A DNA stretch of 64,000 nucleotides, from positions 104,880-168,879 of the forward strand of contig REER01000061.1 in NCBI GenBank assembly GCA_007694945.1, written 5' to 3'. Position 1 is the first letter of the stretch, and the number at the start of each line of letters is the position of its first letter. The notes beneath the pieces are model-generated. The model did no database searches and was not told the DNA's origin. It saw only the letters and a program-made list of their open reading frames with translations. Shown in pieces: positions 52,285 through 62,134 of the stretch. A program made the translations under genes and the position numbers. This DNA is from Paracoccaceae bacterium (lineage in GTDB: Bacteria > Pseudomonadota > Alphaproteobacteria > Rhodobacterales > Rhodobacteraceae).

Positions 52285-53418
52285 ATGTCTGGAAATAACG
52301 GTGGACCTTGGGGAGGCGGCGGTAATCGCGGCGGCGGCAATCGCGGCAGCGGCGGTGGCGGCGGGCGCGGGCCCGGTGATCAGCCACAGATCCCCGAAAT
52401 CGATGATATCGTGAAAAAGGGCCAAGAGCAGTTGCGCGTCCTCATGGGCGGTGGCGGCAATGGCTCGGGCGGGCGCGGCAGCGGCGGGCCCGGTTTCTCG
52501 AAACGCGGCGTGACCCTTGGCCTGGTAGGTCTCTTGGTGCTTTGGCTGTTCGCGTCCTTCTATTCGGTGCGTCCCGAAGAGCGTTCGGTCGAACTGCTGT
52601 TCGGCTCATTCTACAAGACCGGCAATCCGGGCCTGAACTTCGCGCCCTGGCCGGTGGTGTCGCATGAGATCGTGCAGACCACGACCGAACGCGTGACCGA
52701 GGTCGGTACGGGCCGCTCGGCACTCGATACGGGTCTGATGTTGACCCGCGACGAGGCTGTGGTGGATATCGAATTCCAGGTTGTCTGGAACGTCTCCGAC
52801 CCAGCGCGCTTGCTCTTCAACCTCGCCGATCCCCGCGAAACAGTGCGTGCCGCTTCGGAATCGGCCATGCGTGACATCATCGCGCGCTCGGAACTGTCGC
52901 CCATTCTCAACCGTGACCGTGGCTCGATCGCGGCTGACCTGCGCGCCGCAGTGCAGGAACTGCTCGACAGTTACGAATCGGGCGTCAACGTGATCCGGGT
53001 CAATTTCGACAAGGCTGATCCACCCGAACAGGTGATCAACGCCTTCCGCGACGTGCAGACCGCCCGTCAGGAGCGGGACCGTCTGGAGCGTGAGGCCGAT
53101 GCCTATGCCAACCGTGTTCTGGCACAGGCTCGTGGTCAGGCTGCCCAGATCCAGGAAGAGGCCGAAGCGTATCGCGCCGAGGTGATCAACAACGCACAAG
53201 GCGAGGCCGCACGGTTCGTGTCGGTTTACGGCGAGTATATCAACGCGCCCGAAGTGACCCGGCGCCGGATGTATCTCGAAACCATGGAACGCGTTCTGGG
53301 CGACATGAACCTGACCATTCTGGACAATGTGACAGCAACCGGTGAGGGCAATAACGGAACGGGTGTCCTGCCCTTCTTGCCACTTGACCAACTGCAACGC
53401 CCGAGGAGCCCGAACTGA
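52285..53418 (+). CDS. hflK: FtsH protease modulator HflK
   Basis: HflK and HflC form a membrane cage around the FtsH protease and control its activity. The 377-residue product has a long Gly/Asn/Arg-rich cytoplasmic N-terminus (about 1-75), one membrane helix (VTLGLVGLLVLWLFASFYSV) and an SPFH/band-7 domain with FDKADPPEQVINAFRDVQTARQERDRL in short conserved parts. ATG 52285 has GTGGAG nearby, and an ATG-less longer frame exists upstream. Its stop overlaps the hflC start (TGATG). Confidence 0.94.
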   Translation: MSGNNGGPWGGGGNRGGGNRGSGGGGGRGPGDQPQIPEIDDIVKKGQEQLRVLMGGGGNGSGGRGSGGPGFSKRGVTLGLVGLLVLWLFASFYSVRPEERSVELLFGSFYKTGNPGLNFAPWPVVSHEIVQTTTERVTEVGTGRSALDTGLMLTRDEAVVDIEFQVVWNVSDPARLLFNLADPRETVRAASESAMRDIIARSELSPILNRDRGSIAADLRAAVQELLDSYESGVNVIRVNFDKADPPEQVINAFRDVQTARQERDRLEREADAYANRVLAQARGQAAQIQEEAEAYRAEVINNAQGEAARFVSVYGEYINAPEVTRRRMYLETMERVLGDMNLTILDNVTATGEGNNGTGVLPFLPLDQLQRPRSPN

Positions 53419-54422
53419 TGAAAAAAGCTGGACTTCTTCTGCCTGTCGCTGTCGTGGCGATAATCACGGCCTTCTCGGCGCTGTTTGTCGTGGATGAACG
53501 CGAAAACGTGCTGGTGCTACAATTCGGCCAGGTGCGTCAGGAAATCACCGAACCCGGTCTGGGCTTCAAGATTCCGTTCATTCAGGAAGTGGTGCGCTAC
53601 GACGCACGCATCCTCGGCCTGCAAACCCAGCCGCTCGAGGTCACACCACTCGATGACCGTCGCCTTGTCGTCGATGCCTTCCTGCGCTGGCGGCTGGCCG
53701 ATGTGCGTCGCTTCCGTGAAGCCGTGGGTATGGATGGTGTCCTCGCCGCACAGGGACGCATGGATCGCATCATGAATGCCGCAATCCGCGAGGTTCTGGG
53801 TTCGGTGCCGTCGAGCGCAGTGCTCTCTGAGGATCGGACCGCATTGATGAACCGCATCCGCGAGCTTGCCCGCCGCGAGGCCCAGACATTGGGCATTGAG
53901 GTGATCGATGTGCGACTGACCCGTACTGACCTGCCGCGCGAGAACCTCGAGGCAACCTTCGCCCGGATGCGCGCCGAACGTGAACGCGAGGCCGCAGACG
54001 AGCGCGCACGCGGTAACGAGGCCGCGCAGCGCGTGCGCGCTCTGGCCGACCGCACGGTGATCGAGCTGGTCTCGGCCGCCCGTCGCGAGGGCGAGATTAT
54101 CCGCGGTGAGGCCGATGCCGAGCGGAACCGCGTCTATGCTGACGCATTCAACCTCGACCCGGAGTTCTTCGCCTTCACCCGGTCCATGCAGAGCTACGAG
54201 CGTGCGCTGCGCGGGGACAACACTTCGATGGTATTGCGCCCGGACAGTGAATTCTTCGCCTTCCTGCGCTCTGACGGGATCGGGGAAGAAGCGCTGCAGG
54301 CCGTGCGTGAGGCGGCTGAAGAACTGGCGCGCGACCCCGAGGCGTTGCAACAGCGTTTGCCCGAGGCCGATGAGGATGAACCCGAAGCCGTGCGCGAACT
54401 GGAGGCGATTATCGGTAACTGA
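53418..54422 (+). CDS. hflC: FtsH protease modulator HflC
   Basis: The 334-residue partner of HflK. It starts with a single membrane anchor (LLLPVAVVAIITAFSALFVV) and the SPFH domain (VLVLQFGQVRQEITEPGLGFKIP, FGTVPSSAVLSEDRT-like VLGSVPSSAV, RLTRTDLP), then a coiled helical stretch with RMRAEREREAADERARGNEAAQ. The C-terminal acidic tail (ADEDEPEAVRELEAII) is typical of the alphaproteobacterial version. It is coupled to hflK. Confidence 0.95.
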   Translation: MKKAGLLLPVAVVAIITAFSALFVVDERENVLVLQFGQVRQEITEPGLGFKIPFIQEVVRYDARILGLQTQPLEVTPLDDRRLVVDAFLRWRLADVRRFREAVGMDGVLAAQGRMDRIMNAAIREVLGSVPSSAVLSEDRTALMNRIRELARREAQTLGIEVIDVRLTRTDLPRENLEATFARMRAEREREAADERARGNEAAQRVRALADRTVIELVSAARREGEIIRGEADAERNRVYADAFNLDPEFFAFTRSMQSYERALRGDNTSMVLRPDSEFFAFLRSDGIGEEALQAVREAAEELARDPEALQQRLPEADEDEPEAVRELEAIIGN

Positions 54423-54433
54423 GGCAACACGTC

Positions 54434-54628
54434 GTGACCATATCGACACTTGTACTGGCGCTTGGGCTGGTGCTGATCTTCGAGGGGCTGGTCTTTGCAC
54501 TGGCCCCTCATCGTATCGAGGAAATCCTGCGGCTGCTGACCGGCCTGCCGGTAGAGACGCGGCGTATGATCGGCGCTCTGGCCCTTGTGACCGGAGCCGG
54601 GCTGATCACATTGGCGCAACTGCTCTAG
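54434..54628 (+). CDS. DUF2065 small membrane protein
   Basis: A 64-residue two-helix protein (about 3-25 and 44-62) beginning at GTG 54434, 12 bases after hflC. The pattern LGLVLIFEGLVFALAPHR and GALALVTGAGLITL is that of DUF2065 (YjeT-like) proteins, which in Rhodobacterales follow hflKC. Its function is unknown; a link with the HflKC-FtsH complex is suggested by position only. Confidence 0.82.
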   Translation: MTISTLVLALGLVLIFEGLVFALAPHRIEEILRLLTGLPVETRRMIGALALVTGAGLITLAQLL

Positions 54629-54688
54629 GCGCACCGCTCTCCGGCACATGACAGGCTTTCACGTCTGGTTGACTCGCGACATCGCGCT

Positions 54689-54716
54689 TTGCGTTTGTAC
54701 GACAGGCGCCTAGATT
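54689..54716 (+). promoter_or_regulatory. Possible sigma-70 promoter of degP
   Basis: TTGCGT (54689-54694) and TAGATT (54711-54716) are 16 bases apart, about 60 bases before the degP ATG. Match to the -35/-10 consensus is only moderate, and no other stress-type promoter is clearer. Confidence 0.3.
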
Positions 54717-54777
54717 ATGCACTGACAAGAAGCCGGAACGCACTTGATCGCGTTCGCTTTCAAGACAGGAGACATTC

Positions 54778-56268
54778 ATGACGATACGAGTGATGGAGGT
54801 CACGCGCGCTCTTCCGCACCCTCTGCAGGTGATGTGGATCATCGCCCTCGCGCTGGTTCTTTCTTTGACACAGGTCAGTCTGGCGGCAGCACAGGTCAAC
54901 CGCCCCGAAAGCTTCGCAGACCTTGCCGAACGGGTCAGCCCCGCCGTGGTGAATATCACCACCACGACAACGGTCGCAGCGCGGCTGGAAGGGGGTCCGC
55001 GCGTACCCGAGGGCTCGCCCTTCGAAGATTTCTTCCGCGATTTCTTCGATGGGCCAGAAGACCGTCCACAGCGCCCACGCCAGAATCAGGCACTGGGCTC
55101 GGGCTTCGTGATTTCGGAAGACGGGTTCATCGTGACGAATAACCACGTGATCGAGCGCGCCGATGAAATCCGCGTCGAGTTCTATTCCGGACTGGAGTTG
55201 CCCGCCGAACTTGTCGGCACCGACCCGGCCACCGACATCGCCCTGTTGCGTGTGGACCATGATGAACCCCTGCCCCATGTGCCCTGGGCCGACAGCGAGG
55301 AAGCGCGCGTTGGCGATTGGGTCATCGCTGTTGGTAACCCGCTGGGTCAGGGTTTCTCGGTCAGTGCCGGGATCATATCGGCGCGCGGTCGTGCGCTACG
55401 CGGCAATTTCGATGATTACATCCAGACCGATGCGGCGATCAACCGCGGCAATTCAGGTGGTCCGCTCTTCAACATGGATGGCGAAGTCATCGGTGTTAAT
55501 ACCGCGATCCTGTCGCCCACCGGCGGCTCCATCGGCATCGGGTTTGCAATGTCTTCGAATGTCGCGACGAATGTCGTCGAGCAATTGCGCGACTTTGGCT
55601 CTACCCGGCGCGGCTGGCTGGGCGTGCGCATTCAGGACATGACCGAAGACATGGCCGAAGCCATTGGCCTGGAAGAGGTGCAGGGCGCCATGGTGACCGA
55701 TGTGATGGAAGGCCCGTCGCGCGAAGCCGGCATGCTGGCGGGTGATGTGATCATCCGCTTTGACGGCCAGTCGGTGAACGATACGCGCCAGCTTGTGCGC
55801 CGCGTGGCGGATGCCGGGATCGGGCGTGATGTCGAGGTTGATGTGTTCCGCGGGGGCGAGGAAGTCACGTTGGTCGTTACCCTGGGCCAGCGTGAACTGG
55901 CTGAAGAAGCTGCGGGCATAATGCCCCAACCGACCGAGCCGGTCGAACCGGAAACGGCCGAATTCCTCGGGCTGGAACTCAAACCGCTGACCGATTCCAT
56001 CCGCGCCGAGCGTGATCTGCCTTCATCAATGGATGGACTTCTGATCACGCATGTCGCCGAGGGCAGCGATGCCGAACAGCGCGGCATTCGGGTCAATGAC
56101 GTGATCACCGAGGCCAATCAGCAGCCAGTGACGACCGTTGCCGACCTGATCGAGCGCGCCGATGAGGCACGAGATGCCGGACGGCGGTCGGTGCTGGTGC
56201 TCCTGCGTCGCGACGGTGACCCGCGTTTCGTGGCCCTTTCGCTGGAAGACCCGTCGCTTGAAAACTGA
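54778..56268 (+). CDS. degP: Periplasmic serine protease DegP/DegQ (Do family)
   Basis: Degrades misfolded envelope proteins and may chaperone others. The 496-residue product has a signal peptide (VMWIIALALVLSLTQVSLAAA), the trypsin-like domain with H123 (NNHVIER), D153 (ATDIALL) and S226 (GNSGGP), and two PDZ domains (about 300-385 and 400-490). A LA-loop insert between 52 and 80 includes FEDFFRDFFDG. ATG 54778 has AGGAG 6 bases upstream. It ends at a clear terminator. DegP next to hflKC unites protein quality control on both sides of the membrane. Confidence 0.96.
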   Translation: MTIRVMEVTRALPHPLQVMWIIALALVLSLTQVSLAAAQVNRPESFADLAERVSPAVVNITTTTTVAARLEGGPRVPEGSPFEDFFRDFFDGPEDRPQRPRQNQALGSGFVISEDGFIVTNNHVIERADEIRVEFYSGLELPAELVGTDPATDIALLRVDHDEPLPHVPWADSEEARVGDWVIAVGNPLGQGFSVSAGIISARGRALRGNFDDYIQTDAAINRGNSGGPLFNMDGEVIGVNTAILSPTGGSIGIGFAMSSNVATNVVEQLRDFGSTRRGWLGVRIQDMTEDMAEAIGLEEVQGAMVTDVMEGPSREAGMLAGDVIIRFDGQSVNDTRQLVRRVADAGIGRDVEVDVFRGGEEVTLVVTLGQRELAEEAAGIMPQPTEPVEPETAEFLGLELKPLTDSIRAERDLPSSMDGLLITHVAEGSDAEQRGIRVNDVITEANQQPVTTVADLIERADEARDAGRRSVLVLLRRDGDPRFVALSLEDPSLEN

Positions 56269-56291
56269 CGGAACATAACAAGGGAACCGGA

Positions 56292-56319
56292 CGCGCGCCG
56301 CAAGGCGCGCGCTTTTTTT
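56292..56319 (+). terminator. Intrinsic terminator of degP
   Basis: CGCGCGCC (56292-56299) pairs with GGCGCGCG (56304-56311) around a GCAA tetraloop of the GNRA type, followed by seven T after one C (56313-56319). It sits 24 bases after the degP stop and 12 bases before the end of the convergent peptidoglycan-binding gene. Confidence 0.93.
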
Positions 56320-56330
56320 GTTGGCAAGGG

Positions 56331-56777
56331 TCAGTTGCGGCTAAGCGTGATCGGCAGAAGCCCCAGCCGTTGCGCCGTCTCGAGCGTCAGGATAGGGCTG
56401 TTGAAGCCATTGTCGCGCTGAAAGGCCTGCACCGCTGCGCGCGTTGCTGCATCCGCTCTGCCTGTAACTGAGCCCTCATAATACCCGCGCGCGGCAAGCG
56501 CCCGTTGCAACGTGCTCAGAAACTCCGCGCTGACCTGCTCCGGACAGGGCACACGAAATGCCACTTCCTCGAGTGTGCCATTGCGCTTCTGACCCGCATT
56601 GGCCGAATAGCGTGCCCAGCACTCTCGCGGGGCGGTCTCGGGCAAGGTCAGTGTCGCATGCTGGGCCAGGGCCGCGCGGCTGGCAGGCGCGGTGTCGGCC
56701 AGACCGGCTACAGGCGAAGCCAAAGCCGCAAGTGCCACCAGAATTGCAGGCAGGATAGAGGGATGCGAACAGACCAT
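56331..56777 (-). CDS. Exported peptidoglycan-binding-like protein
   Basis: A 148-residue secreted protein. The N-terminus VCSHPSILPAILVALAALASPVAGLAD is a signal peptide (short parts shown: PAILVALAALASPVAG). The C-terminal half has a PG_binding_1 domain: LQRALAARGYYEGSVTGRADAATRAAVQAFQRDNGF in parts, the ALxxxGYYxGxxxG...xxAVxAFQ pattern. Two cysteines (ECWARYS, PCPEQV) may form a disulfide. GAGG precedes ATG 56777; a longer start at ATG 56813 exists. No catalytic domain is seen. Confidence 0.78.
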   Translation of the reverse strand: MVCSHPSILPAILVALAALASPVAGLADTAPASRAALAQHATLTLPETAPRECWARYSANAGQKRNGTLEEVAFRVPCPEQVSAEFLSTLQRALAARGYYEGSVTGRADAATRAAVQAFQRDNGFNSPILTLETAQRLGLLPITLSRN

Positions 56778-56887
56778 GGCGGGCCTCGAATGCTGCGGGT
56801 TTCTATTGCTCATGCGGAAACAATGCTCTGCGATTCGGGCGAAAACTGGACAAGTCCGTGACAAAAGATCGAAGCCCACCGCAGTGA

Positions 56888-57280
<393 letters not shown>

Positions 57281-57297
57281 TCAGGCCGGATCCACTG

Positions 57298-57333
57298 AAA
57301 AAAGCGCGCTACCTCCGGCCGCGCGCTTTTTTT
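57298..57333. terminator. Intrinsic terminator after the ferredoxin gene
   Basis: AGCGCGC (57303-57309) pairs with GCGCGCT (57321-57327) around an 11-base loop, with six A before and seven T after, so the stem can be extended by A-T pairs. It works in both directions, for fdx and possibly for transcription from bztD. Confidence 0.9.
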
Positions 57334-57432
57334 CATGGTGTAAGGCATCTTAGCAAGCAGCCGCGCGAAAGTGCGCAGGCGGGTGGGTGGGGAGCGCTCT
57401 AGCGGGGCTGCTTTGCCCAATGCGCGTCAACC

Positions 57433-58236
57433 TCAGTGCCCGAGTATCTGGCTCAGGAACAGCTTCGTACGGTCGGATTTTGGGTTGTTGAAGAACTCGC
57501 GCGGTTCGTTCTGCTCGACGATCTGCCCCTGATCCATGAAAATCACACGGTTCGCAACGGCTTGCGCAAAGCCCATCTCGTGTGTCACGCAGATCATCGT
57601 CATTCCTTCTTCGGCCAGCGCGATCATCGTGTCGAGCACTTCCTTGATCATCTCGGGGTCGAGCGCCGAGGTGGGCTCGTCAAACAGCATGATCCGCGGC
57701 TTCATACAAAGCGAGCGCGCGATGGCCACCCGCTGCTGCTGCCCGCCCGAAAGCTGACCAGGAAATTTCAACGCCTGTTCGGGGATCTTGACCTTCTCGA
57801 GGAAATGCATGGCGATTTCCTCAGCCTCCTTCTTCGGCGTCTTGCGCACCCAGATCGGGGCCAGCGTGCAGTTCTCGAGAATGGTCAGATGCGGGAACAG
57901 GTTGAAGTGCTGGAACACCATCCCCACTTCCGAACGCACCTTATCGATATTCTTCAGATCGCCTGTCAGCTCGGTCCCGTCCACGATTATCTGCCCCGAC
58001 TGATGCTCTTCCAGCCGGTTGATGCAGCGGATCAGCGTCGATTTTCCCGAACCGGACGGGCCACAGACGACGATCCGCTCGCCCTGGTTCACGGTCATGT
58101 TGATGTCACGCAACACATGGAAGCTGCCGAACCATTTGTTCATGTCCGTGATCTGAATCGCGACCTCGTCACTCACCTTCATTTGACTTGTGTCGATCTG
58201 GCGATCGGTCGGTATCTCGATGACAGGTTCGGTCAT
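57433..58236 (-). CDS. bztD: Amino-acid ABC transporter ATP-binding protein
   Basis: The 267-residue ATPase of a polar amino-acid importer. Walker A is [10 protein letters not shown], the signature [15 protein letters not shown], Walker [14 protein letters not shown] and the switch His is in [23 protein letters not shown] and [15 protein letters not shown] are typical of GlnQ-like subunits. It lies last in bztABCD, 17 bases after bztC. The transported substrates, from the R. capsulatus Bzt and Rhizobium Aap systems, are glutamate, glutamine, aspartate and asparagine. Confidence 0.95.
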   Translation of the reverse strand: MTEPVIEIPTDRQIDTSQMKVSDEVAIQITDMNKWFGSFHVLRDINMTVNQGERIVVCGPSGSGKSTLIRCINRLEEHQSGQIIVDGTELTGDLKNIDKVRSEVGMVFQHFNLFPHLTILENCTLAPIWVRKTPKKEAEEIAMHFLEKVKIPEQALKFPGQLSGGQQQRVAIARSLCMKPRIMLFDEPTSALDPEMIKEVLDTMIALAEEGMTMICVTHEMGFAQAVANRVIFMDQGQIVEQNEPREFFNNPKSDRTKLFLSQILGH

Positions 58237-58253
58237 GGCCCTACCCTCCTGGA

Positions 58254-59552
58254 TTATTTGTGATCGGTCTTCAGCTTTCGCTCAAGATACATCGAATAGC
58301 GCGAAATCCCGAAGCAGAAGATGAAGAACAAAGCCCCGATGAAGATGAAGAGCTCCCAGTAGATTCCCTGCCAGTCGGTTGAGGCGCGGATCGCGTTGGA
58401 CAGTCCCACCGGGTCCAGCAGGCCGATGAACACTACCAGCGTCGTGTCCTTGAAGAGGCCGATGAAGGTGTTGACGATACCAGGGATTGAGATCTTCAGC
58501 GCCTGTGGCATGATGATCAGCCGCTGCGCCTTCCAGTAATCGAGCCCCAGCGCGTCCGCAGCCTCATACTGGCCCTTGGGAAGGGCCGCGAGCCCGCCGC
58601 GGATGACCTCGGCCATATAGGCGGCGGCAAAGAGCGTCACCATGATGATCACGCGCAGGATCAGGTCAAAGCTGGTCCCAGGTGGAAGGAAGTAGTTGAG
58701 CAGCAGCGAGGCCGTGAACAGAAGCGTGATCAGCGGCACGCCGCGGATGAATTCGATGAAGATCACGCAGACCGATTTCACGAACACCATGTCCGACTGC
58801 CGCCCAAGCGCGAGCAGGATGCCCAGCGGCAGCGAGAGCGAGATACCAGTGACGCCGATCACGAGCGAGATCAGGAAACCGCCGAACCGGTCGGAGCGCA
58901 CGAAATCCAGTCCCAGAGGCAGGACCGAGGACATGGCGTCGTCAAAGGGGCCTGCAACGACCAGCCACCAGAACACGGGCGCAAGAACTGAGGCAAAGAT
59001 TGCCGCCAGCCCGTTGATCTTGCGCACCAGAACAAAAGCGACACCTCCCGCCACGAAGCCCAGAAGAGCCGAGATCGGCAGCCAGACCGACCCGCCCCAG
59101 AGCAGGTGATAGGCCACGAAGGGATAAGCGGCGGAAAACCACAGCATCTTGCGCGGCAGCCCCGTGAACAGGATCGGCGCCAGCGCCACGAACAGCAGCA
59201 CCAGCGCCAGAACCGGCCGCCAGTAGAGGTCTGACGGATAGAAACCGAAGAGTAACTGGTGCCAGCGGTCATTGATAACCGCAAAACAGGCCCCTTCGGT
59301 ACCATCAAGGATGCGGCGGCACTCGCTGAGGGAGCCTGCGTTCCAGACAGTGTTGACCAGCCAGGGCCCGATGGCTGCCAGCGACCACCAGATCACCGCC
59401 AGTGACAACAGCGTCAAGACCGTATTGAACCAGCCCGAAAACAGGTTTTCCCGCAGCCATTTGATCGCACCCGACTCGGTCAGCGGCGGCGCCTGTTCGG
59501 GGATCATCGTATCCCGGACATAGGCGATGGTTTGCGATTCGATATTGCTCAT
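58254..59552 (-). CDS. bztC: Amino-acid ABC transporter permease (BztC/AapM)
   Basis: A 432-residue permease of the large type found in Bzt/Aap systems: an N-terminal extra part with several helices, then the MetI-like transport domain with the EAA loop, [32 protein letters not shown] in short parts (EAADALGL...PQAL). It starts 1 base after bztB ends. Two different permeases, BztB and BztC, form the pore. The longer N-terminal part distinguishes the system from GlnP-type transporters. Confidence 0.94.
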   Translation of the reverse strand: MSNIESQTIAYVRDTMIPEQAPPLTESGAIKWLRENLFSGWFNTVLTLLSLAVIWWSLAAIGPWLVNTVWNAGSLSECRRILDGTEGACFAVINDRWHQLLFGFYPSDLYWRPVLALVLLFVALAPILFTGLPRKMLWFSAAYPFVAYHLLWGGSVWLPISALLGFVAGGVAFVLVRKINGLAAIFASVLAPVFWWLVVAGPFDDAMSSVLPLGLDFVRSDRFGGFLISLVIGVTGISLSLPLGILLALGRQSDMVFVKSVCVIFIEFIRGVPLITLLFTASLLLNYFLPPGTSFDLILRVIIMVTLFAAAYMAEVIRGGLAALPKGQYEAADALGLDYWKAQRLIIMPQALKISIPGIVNTFIGLFKDTTLVVFIGLLDPVGLSNAIRASTDWQGIYWELFIFIGALFFIFCFGISRYSMYLERKLKTDHK

Positions 59553-59553
59553 C

Positions 59554-60825
59554 TTATCGCTCCTTCAGCTTGACACGGGAATTGTAGACATTCATCGCGC
59601 CCGAAATGGTCAGGCTGATGGCCAGATAGATGAGCATCATCAGCATCATCCCTTCGAGCTCGCGCCCGGTCTGGTTGATGGTGATGCCACCGAGTGTCGA
59701 GCGCAGGTCCATATACCCCACGGCAAGCCCTAGCGAGGTATTCTTGGTGATGTTGAGATATTGGGAAATCAGTGGCGGGATGATGACCCGCAACGCCTGT
59801 GGCAGGATGACAAGCCGCATGGTCTTGCCCGGTTGCAGGCCAAGGGCGAAGGCGGCCTCAGTCTGCCCTTTTGAAATGGCGAGGATGCCTGACCGCACAT
59901 TCTCCGCAACGAATGCACCTGTATAGATGCCAAGCCCAAGCCACATCGCGATCAGCGAATTGCGTAGATGCGTGCCGCCCGCGAAGTTGAAGCCTCGCAA
60001 TTCCGGGTATTCCAGATGCGCACCCATTGCGAAGAAGAACAGGATGATCGGTCCCAGCAGGACCAGGATCGACTTCCACCACGTCTTGGGCCGCACGCCA
60101 GTCGCGTTCTGCACGCGCGTCGCATGCGCAATAAGCTGCTTGTTGGCCCAGATGCCCGCCGCGATGATCACGATTACAAGAACCCACGAGATGGAGGGCG
60201 CAACGGGGCCTATTTGGAAGCTGCCCAGGTCGCGCTCAAACATGATCGCGGGAATATAGACGCCGCGATTCGTGATCGCGACCGACTCGTTGAAGATCAT
60301 GCTCGCCGATGGTGCATCGCCCCGGAAGGCAGAAGGCGCGGGCATCGCCTCGGTCATGATGGCGCCGAAGATCAGGATCCACAGCAACGTCGGTATATTG
60401 CGGAAAACCTCGACATAGACCGTCATCAGCCGCCCGACGATCCAGTTGTTCGAAAGCCGTAACACCCCGGCAATCACGCCCAGGATCGTGGCAAGAACAC
60501 AGGCCAGCACCGCAAGAATAAGTGTGTTCAGCAAACCTACCAGCGCCGCGCGGCCATGGGTCATCTGGCTGTTGTATTCGATGGGCCGCTGGTTGATGTC
60601 ATAGCCCGCAGGGTTGTTGAGAAAGGCGAAGCTGAAGTCCTTGCCCAGCGCGCGCAGGTTATTCACGGTGTTGTCTATCAGCCAAGCCGCACCCAACATC
60701 AGCATGAACAGGAAGAAAACCTGAATCGTGATGGAGCGATACCGCTGATCGTAGAGCAACATACTGAGATGAAAGCTCTTCCTGGGCTCTACCTTGGTGT
60801 ATCGCTGGTCAGTTGTCGTGGACAT
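59554..60825 (-). CDS. bztB: Amino-acid ABC transporter permease (BztB/AapQ)
   Basis: A 423-residue permease with a membrane helix near residue 35, a large periplasmic or loop part and a MetI-like core containing GQTEAAFALGLQPGKTMRLVILPQALRVIIPP in short parts (EAAFALGL...LPQALR). LRLSNNWIVGRLMTVYVEVFRNIP is the HisM-like entry. It is separated from bztA by 111 bases holding a perfect hairpin. It pairs with BztC. Confidence 0.94.
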   Translation of the reverse strand: MSTTTDQRYTKVEPRKSFHLSMLLYDQRYRSITIQVFFLFMLMLGAAWLIDNTVNNLRALGKDFSFAFLNNPAGYDINQRPIEYNSQMTHGRAALVGLLNTLILAVLACVLATILGVIAGVLRLSNNWIVGRLMTVYVEVFRNIPTLLWILIFGAIMTEAMPAPSAFRGDAPSASMIFNESVAITNRGVYIPAIMFERDLGSFQIGPVAPSISWVLVIVIIAAGIWANKQLIAHATRVQNATGVRPKTWWKSILVLLGPIILFFFAMGAHLEYPELRGFNFAGGTHLRNSLIAMWLGLGIYTGAFVAENVRSGILAISKGQTEAAFALGLQPGKTMRLVILPQALRVIIPPLISQYLNITKNTSLGLAVGYMDLRSTLGGITINQTGRELEGMMLMMLIYLAISLTISGAMNVYNSRVKLKER

Positions 60826-60899
60826 GACATCCTCCTGACACGAGGCCCCGCGGCTGCGTCACTCTGATTCGCCTTTGGTCTGATCGGGAAACGTGAACA

Positions 60900-60925
60900 G
60901 GACGCGCGCCCTCAGGCGCGCGTCC
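60900..60925 (-). repeat. Perfect 11-base hairpin between bztA and bztB
   Basis: GGACGCGCGCC (60900-60910) is the exact complement of GGCGCGCGTCC (60915-60925) around a 4-base loop. It lies 11 bases beyond the bztA stop on the minus strand and is not followed by a T tract, so it is more likely to protect the bztA 3' end or to lower expression of the permease genes than to end the transcript. Confidence 0.7.
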
Positions 60926-60936
60926 CTATTGTCAAA

Positions 60937-61953
60937 TCACCGGAAGGGCGGGGCGTACATCAGTCCGCCTTGCGTCCATTGCGCATTCAGACCACGGGCG
61001 AGCCCGATCGGGGTCTGGTCGCCGATATTGGCTGCGAAGATTTCGCCATAGTTGCCAGCGGCAGAAATCGCGCGCACGGCCCAATCGGAATCGAGCCCCA
61101 GCATCGCGCCAAAGTCACCTTCGGTACCAAGCAAACGGTTGACTTCAGGCATATCAGTGCCTTGTGCCATTTCCGCGACATTGGCCGAGGTTATGCCCAG
61201 TTCTTCAGCCGCGATCAGCGCCATGAGCGTCCAGCGAACAATGCCTTCCCACTCCTTGTCGCCGTCACGCACGACGAGGCCGAGCGGCTCTTTCGAAATC
61301 ACTTCGGGCAGGATGACATGGTCACCGGGTGCTTCGAAGCTTGCGCGTGTCGCAGCGAGGCCCGACACGTCAGTCGTGTAGACGTCACAGGCGCCCGCGA
61401 GATACTGCTGCTGTGCCTCTGCGTTGGTCTCGATCGGGACCGGCTCGTAGTCCATGCCATTGGCGCGGAAGAAGTCCGCGAGGTTCAACTCGGTGGTGGT
61501 ACCGGTCTGGATGCAGACCGTGGCACCGTCGAGTTCCGTAGCCGAACTGACACCCAACTCGCGAGTCACCATGAAGCCCTGGCCGTCATAATAGTTGGTG
61601 CCCACGAAAGTCAGACGCAGGTCGATGTCTCGAGTGAAAGTCCAGGTGGTGTTGCGGGCAAGCATGTCCACCTCGCCCGAGGCCAGCGCCGAGAAGCGGG
61701 TCTGCCCGGTGGTGGGCACGAAGTTCACGGCCATCGGGTCATCAAGCACGGCCGCAGCGATAGCGCGGCACTTGGCCACGTCAAAGCCCTGCCAGACACC
61801 ATTGGCATCAGGTGCCGAGAACCCGGCCAAGCCGGTGGAAACACCGCAGTTCAGCTCACCGCGATCCAGGATAGCTTGCAGCGTTTGCGCCTGTGCCATG
61901 CCCGCCACAAAAGCGGTAGCGGCAAAAGCGCCGACGAATACAGATTTTTTCAT
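60937..61953 (-). CDS. bztA: Periplasmic amino-acid-binding protein
   Basis: The 338-residue solute receptor of the Bzt/Aap importer. It begins with a signal peptide (KKSVFVGAFAATAFVAGMAQA, cut before Q) and the mature sequence has the polar amino-acid PBP pattern GVSTGLAGFSAPDANG, GFDVAKCRAIAAAVL, NYYDGQGFMV and CDVYTTDVSGLAA. ATG 61953 follows AGAGAGG. Being first in the operon and followed by a stable hairpin fits the excess of binding protein needed over permease. Confidence 0.94.
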   Translation of the reverse strand: MKKSVFVGAFAATAFVAGMAQAQTLQAILDRGELNCGVSTGLAGFSAPDANGVWQGFDVAKCRAIAAAVLDDPMAVNFVPTTGQTRFSALASGEVDMLARNTTWTFTRDIDLRLTFVGTNYYDGQGFMVTRELGVSSATELDGATVCIQTGTTTELNLADFFRANGMDYEPVPIETNAEAQQQYLAGACDVYTTDVSGLAATRASFEAPGDHVILPEVISKEPLGLVVRDGDKEWEGIVRWTLMALIAAEELGITSANVAEMAQGTDMPEVNRLLGTEGDFGAMLGLDSDWAVRAISAAGNYGEIFAANIGDQTPIGLARGLNAQWTQGGLMYAPPFR

Positions 61954-62040
61954 GTCATCCTCTCTGTTGTCGCCGCCTTCGCGGCGGTCTGCCCCGGAGT
62001 ACCCCGGGCTTCATGACTCGATACCGTTCATATCGAGCGC

Positions 62041-62060
62041 ATCGGCAAATTTGTGCCGAT
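62041..62060. promoter_or_regulatory. Operator-like inverted repeat ATCGGCA-N6-TGCCGAT
   Basis: A perfect 7-base inverted repeat with a 6-base AT-rich centre (AATTTG), 20 bases in all, 88 bases upstream of the bztA start and 75 upstream of the winged-helix gene. Its form is that of a dimeric regulator site; the regulator is unknown. Confidence 0.45.
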
Positions 62061-62134
62061 TTCCCTTTGCCGGTCAAGCATGGAAATGGAAAATTGCGGT
62101 GAAAATGCCCGGTTCTTGTGCTCACTGCCCGGAA

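Noticed and set aside
60970..62016. A 348-codon plus-strand frame over bztA
   Set aside because: Antisense to the binding-protein gene that has a signal peptide and ribosome site.
61954..62134. tRNA-based attachment site at the start of the accessory region
   Set aside because: No cloverleaf or T-arm sequence could be found in the spacer.
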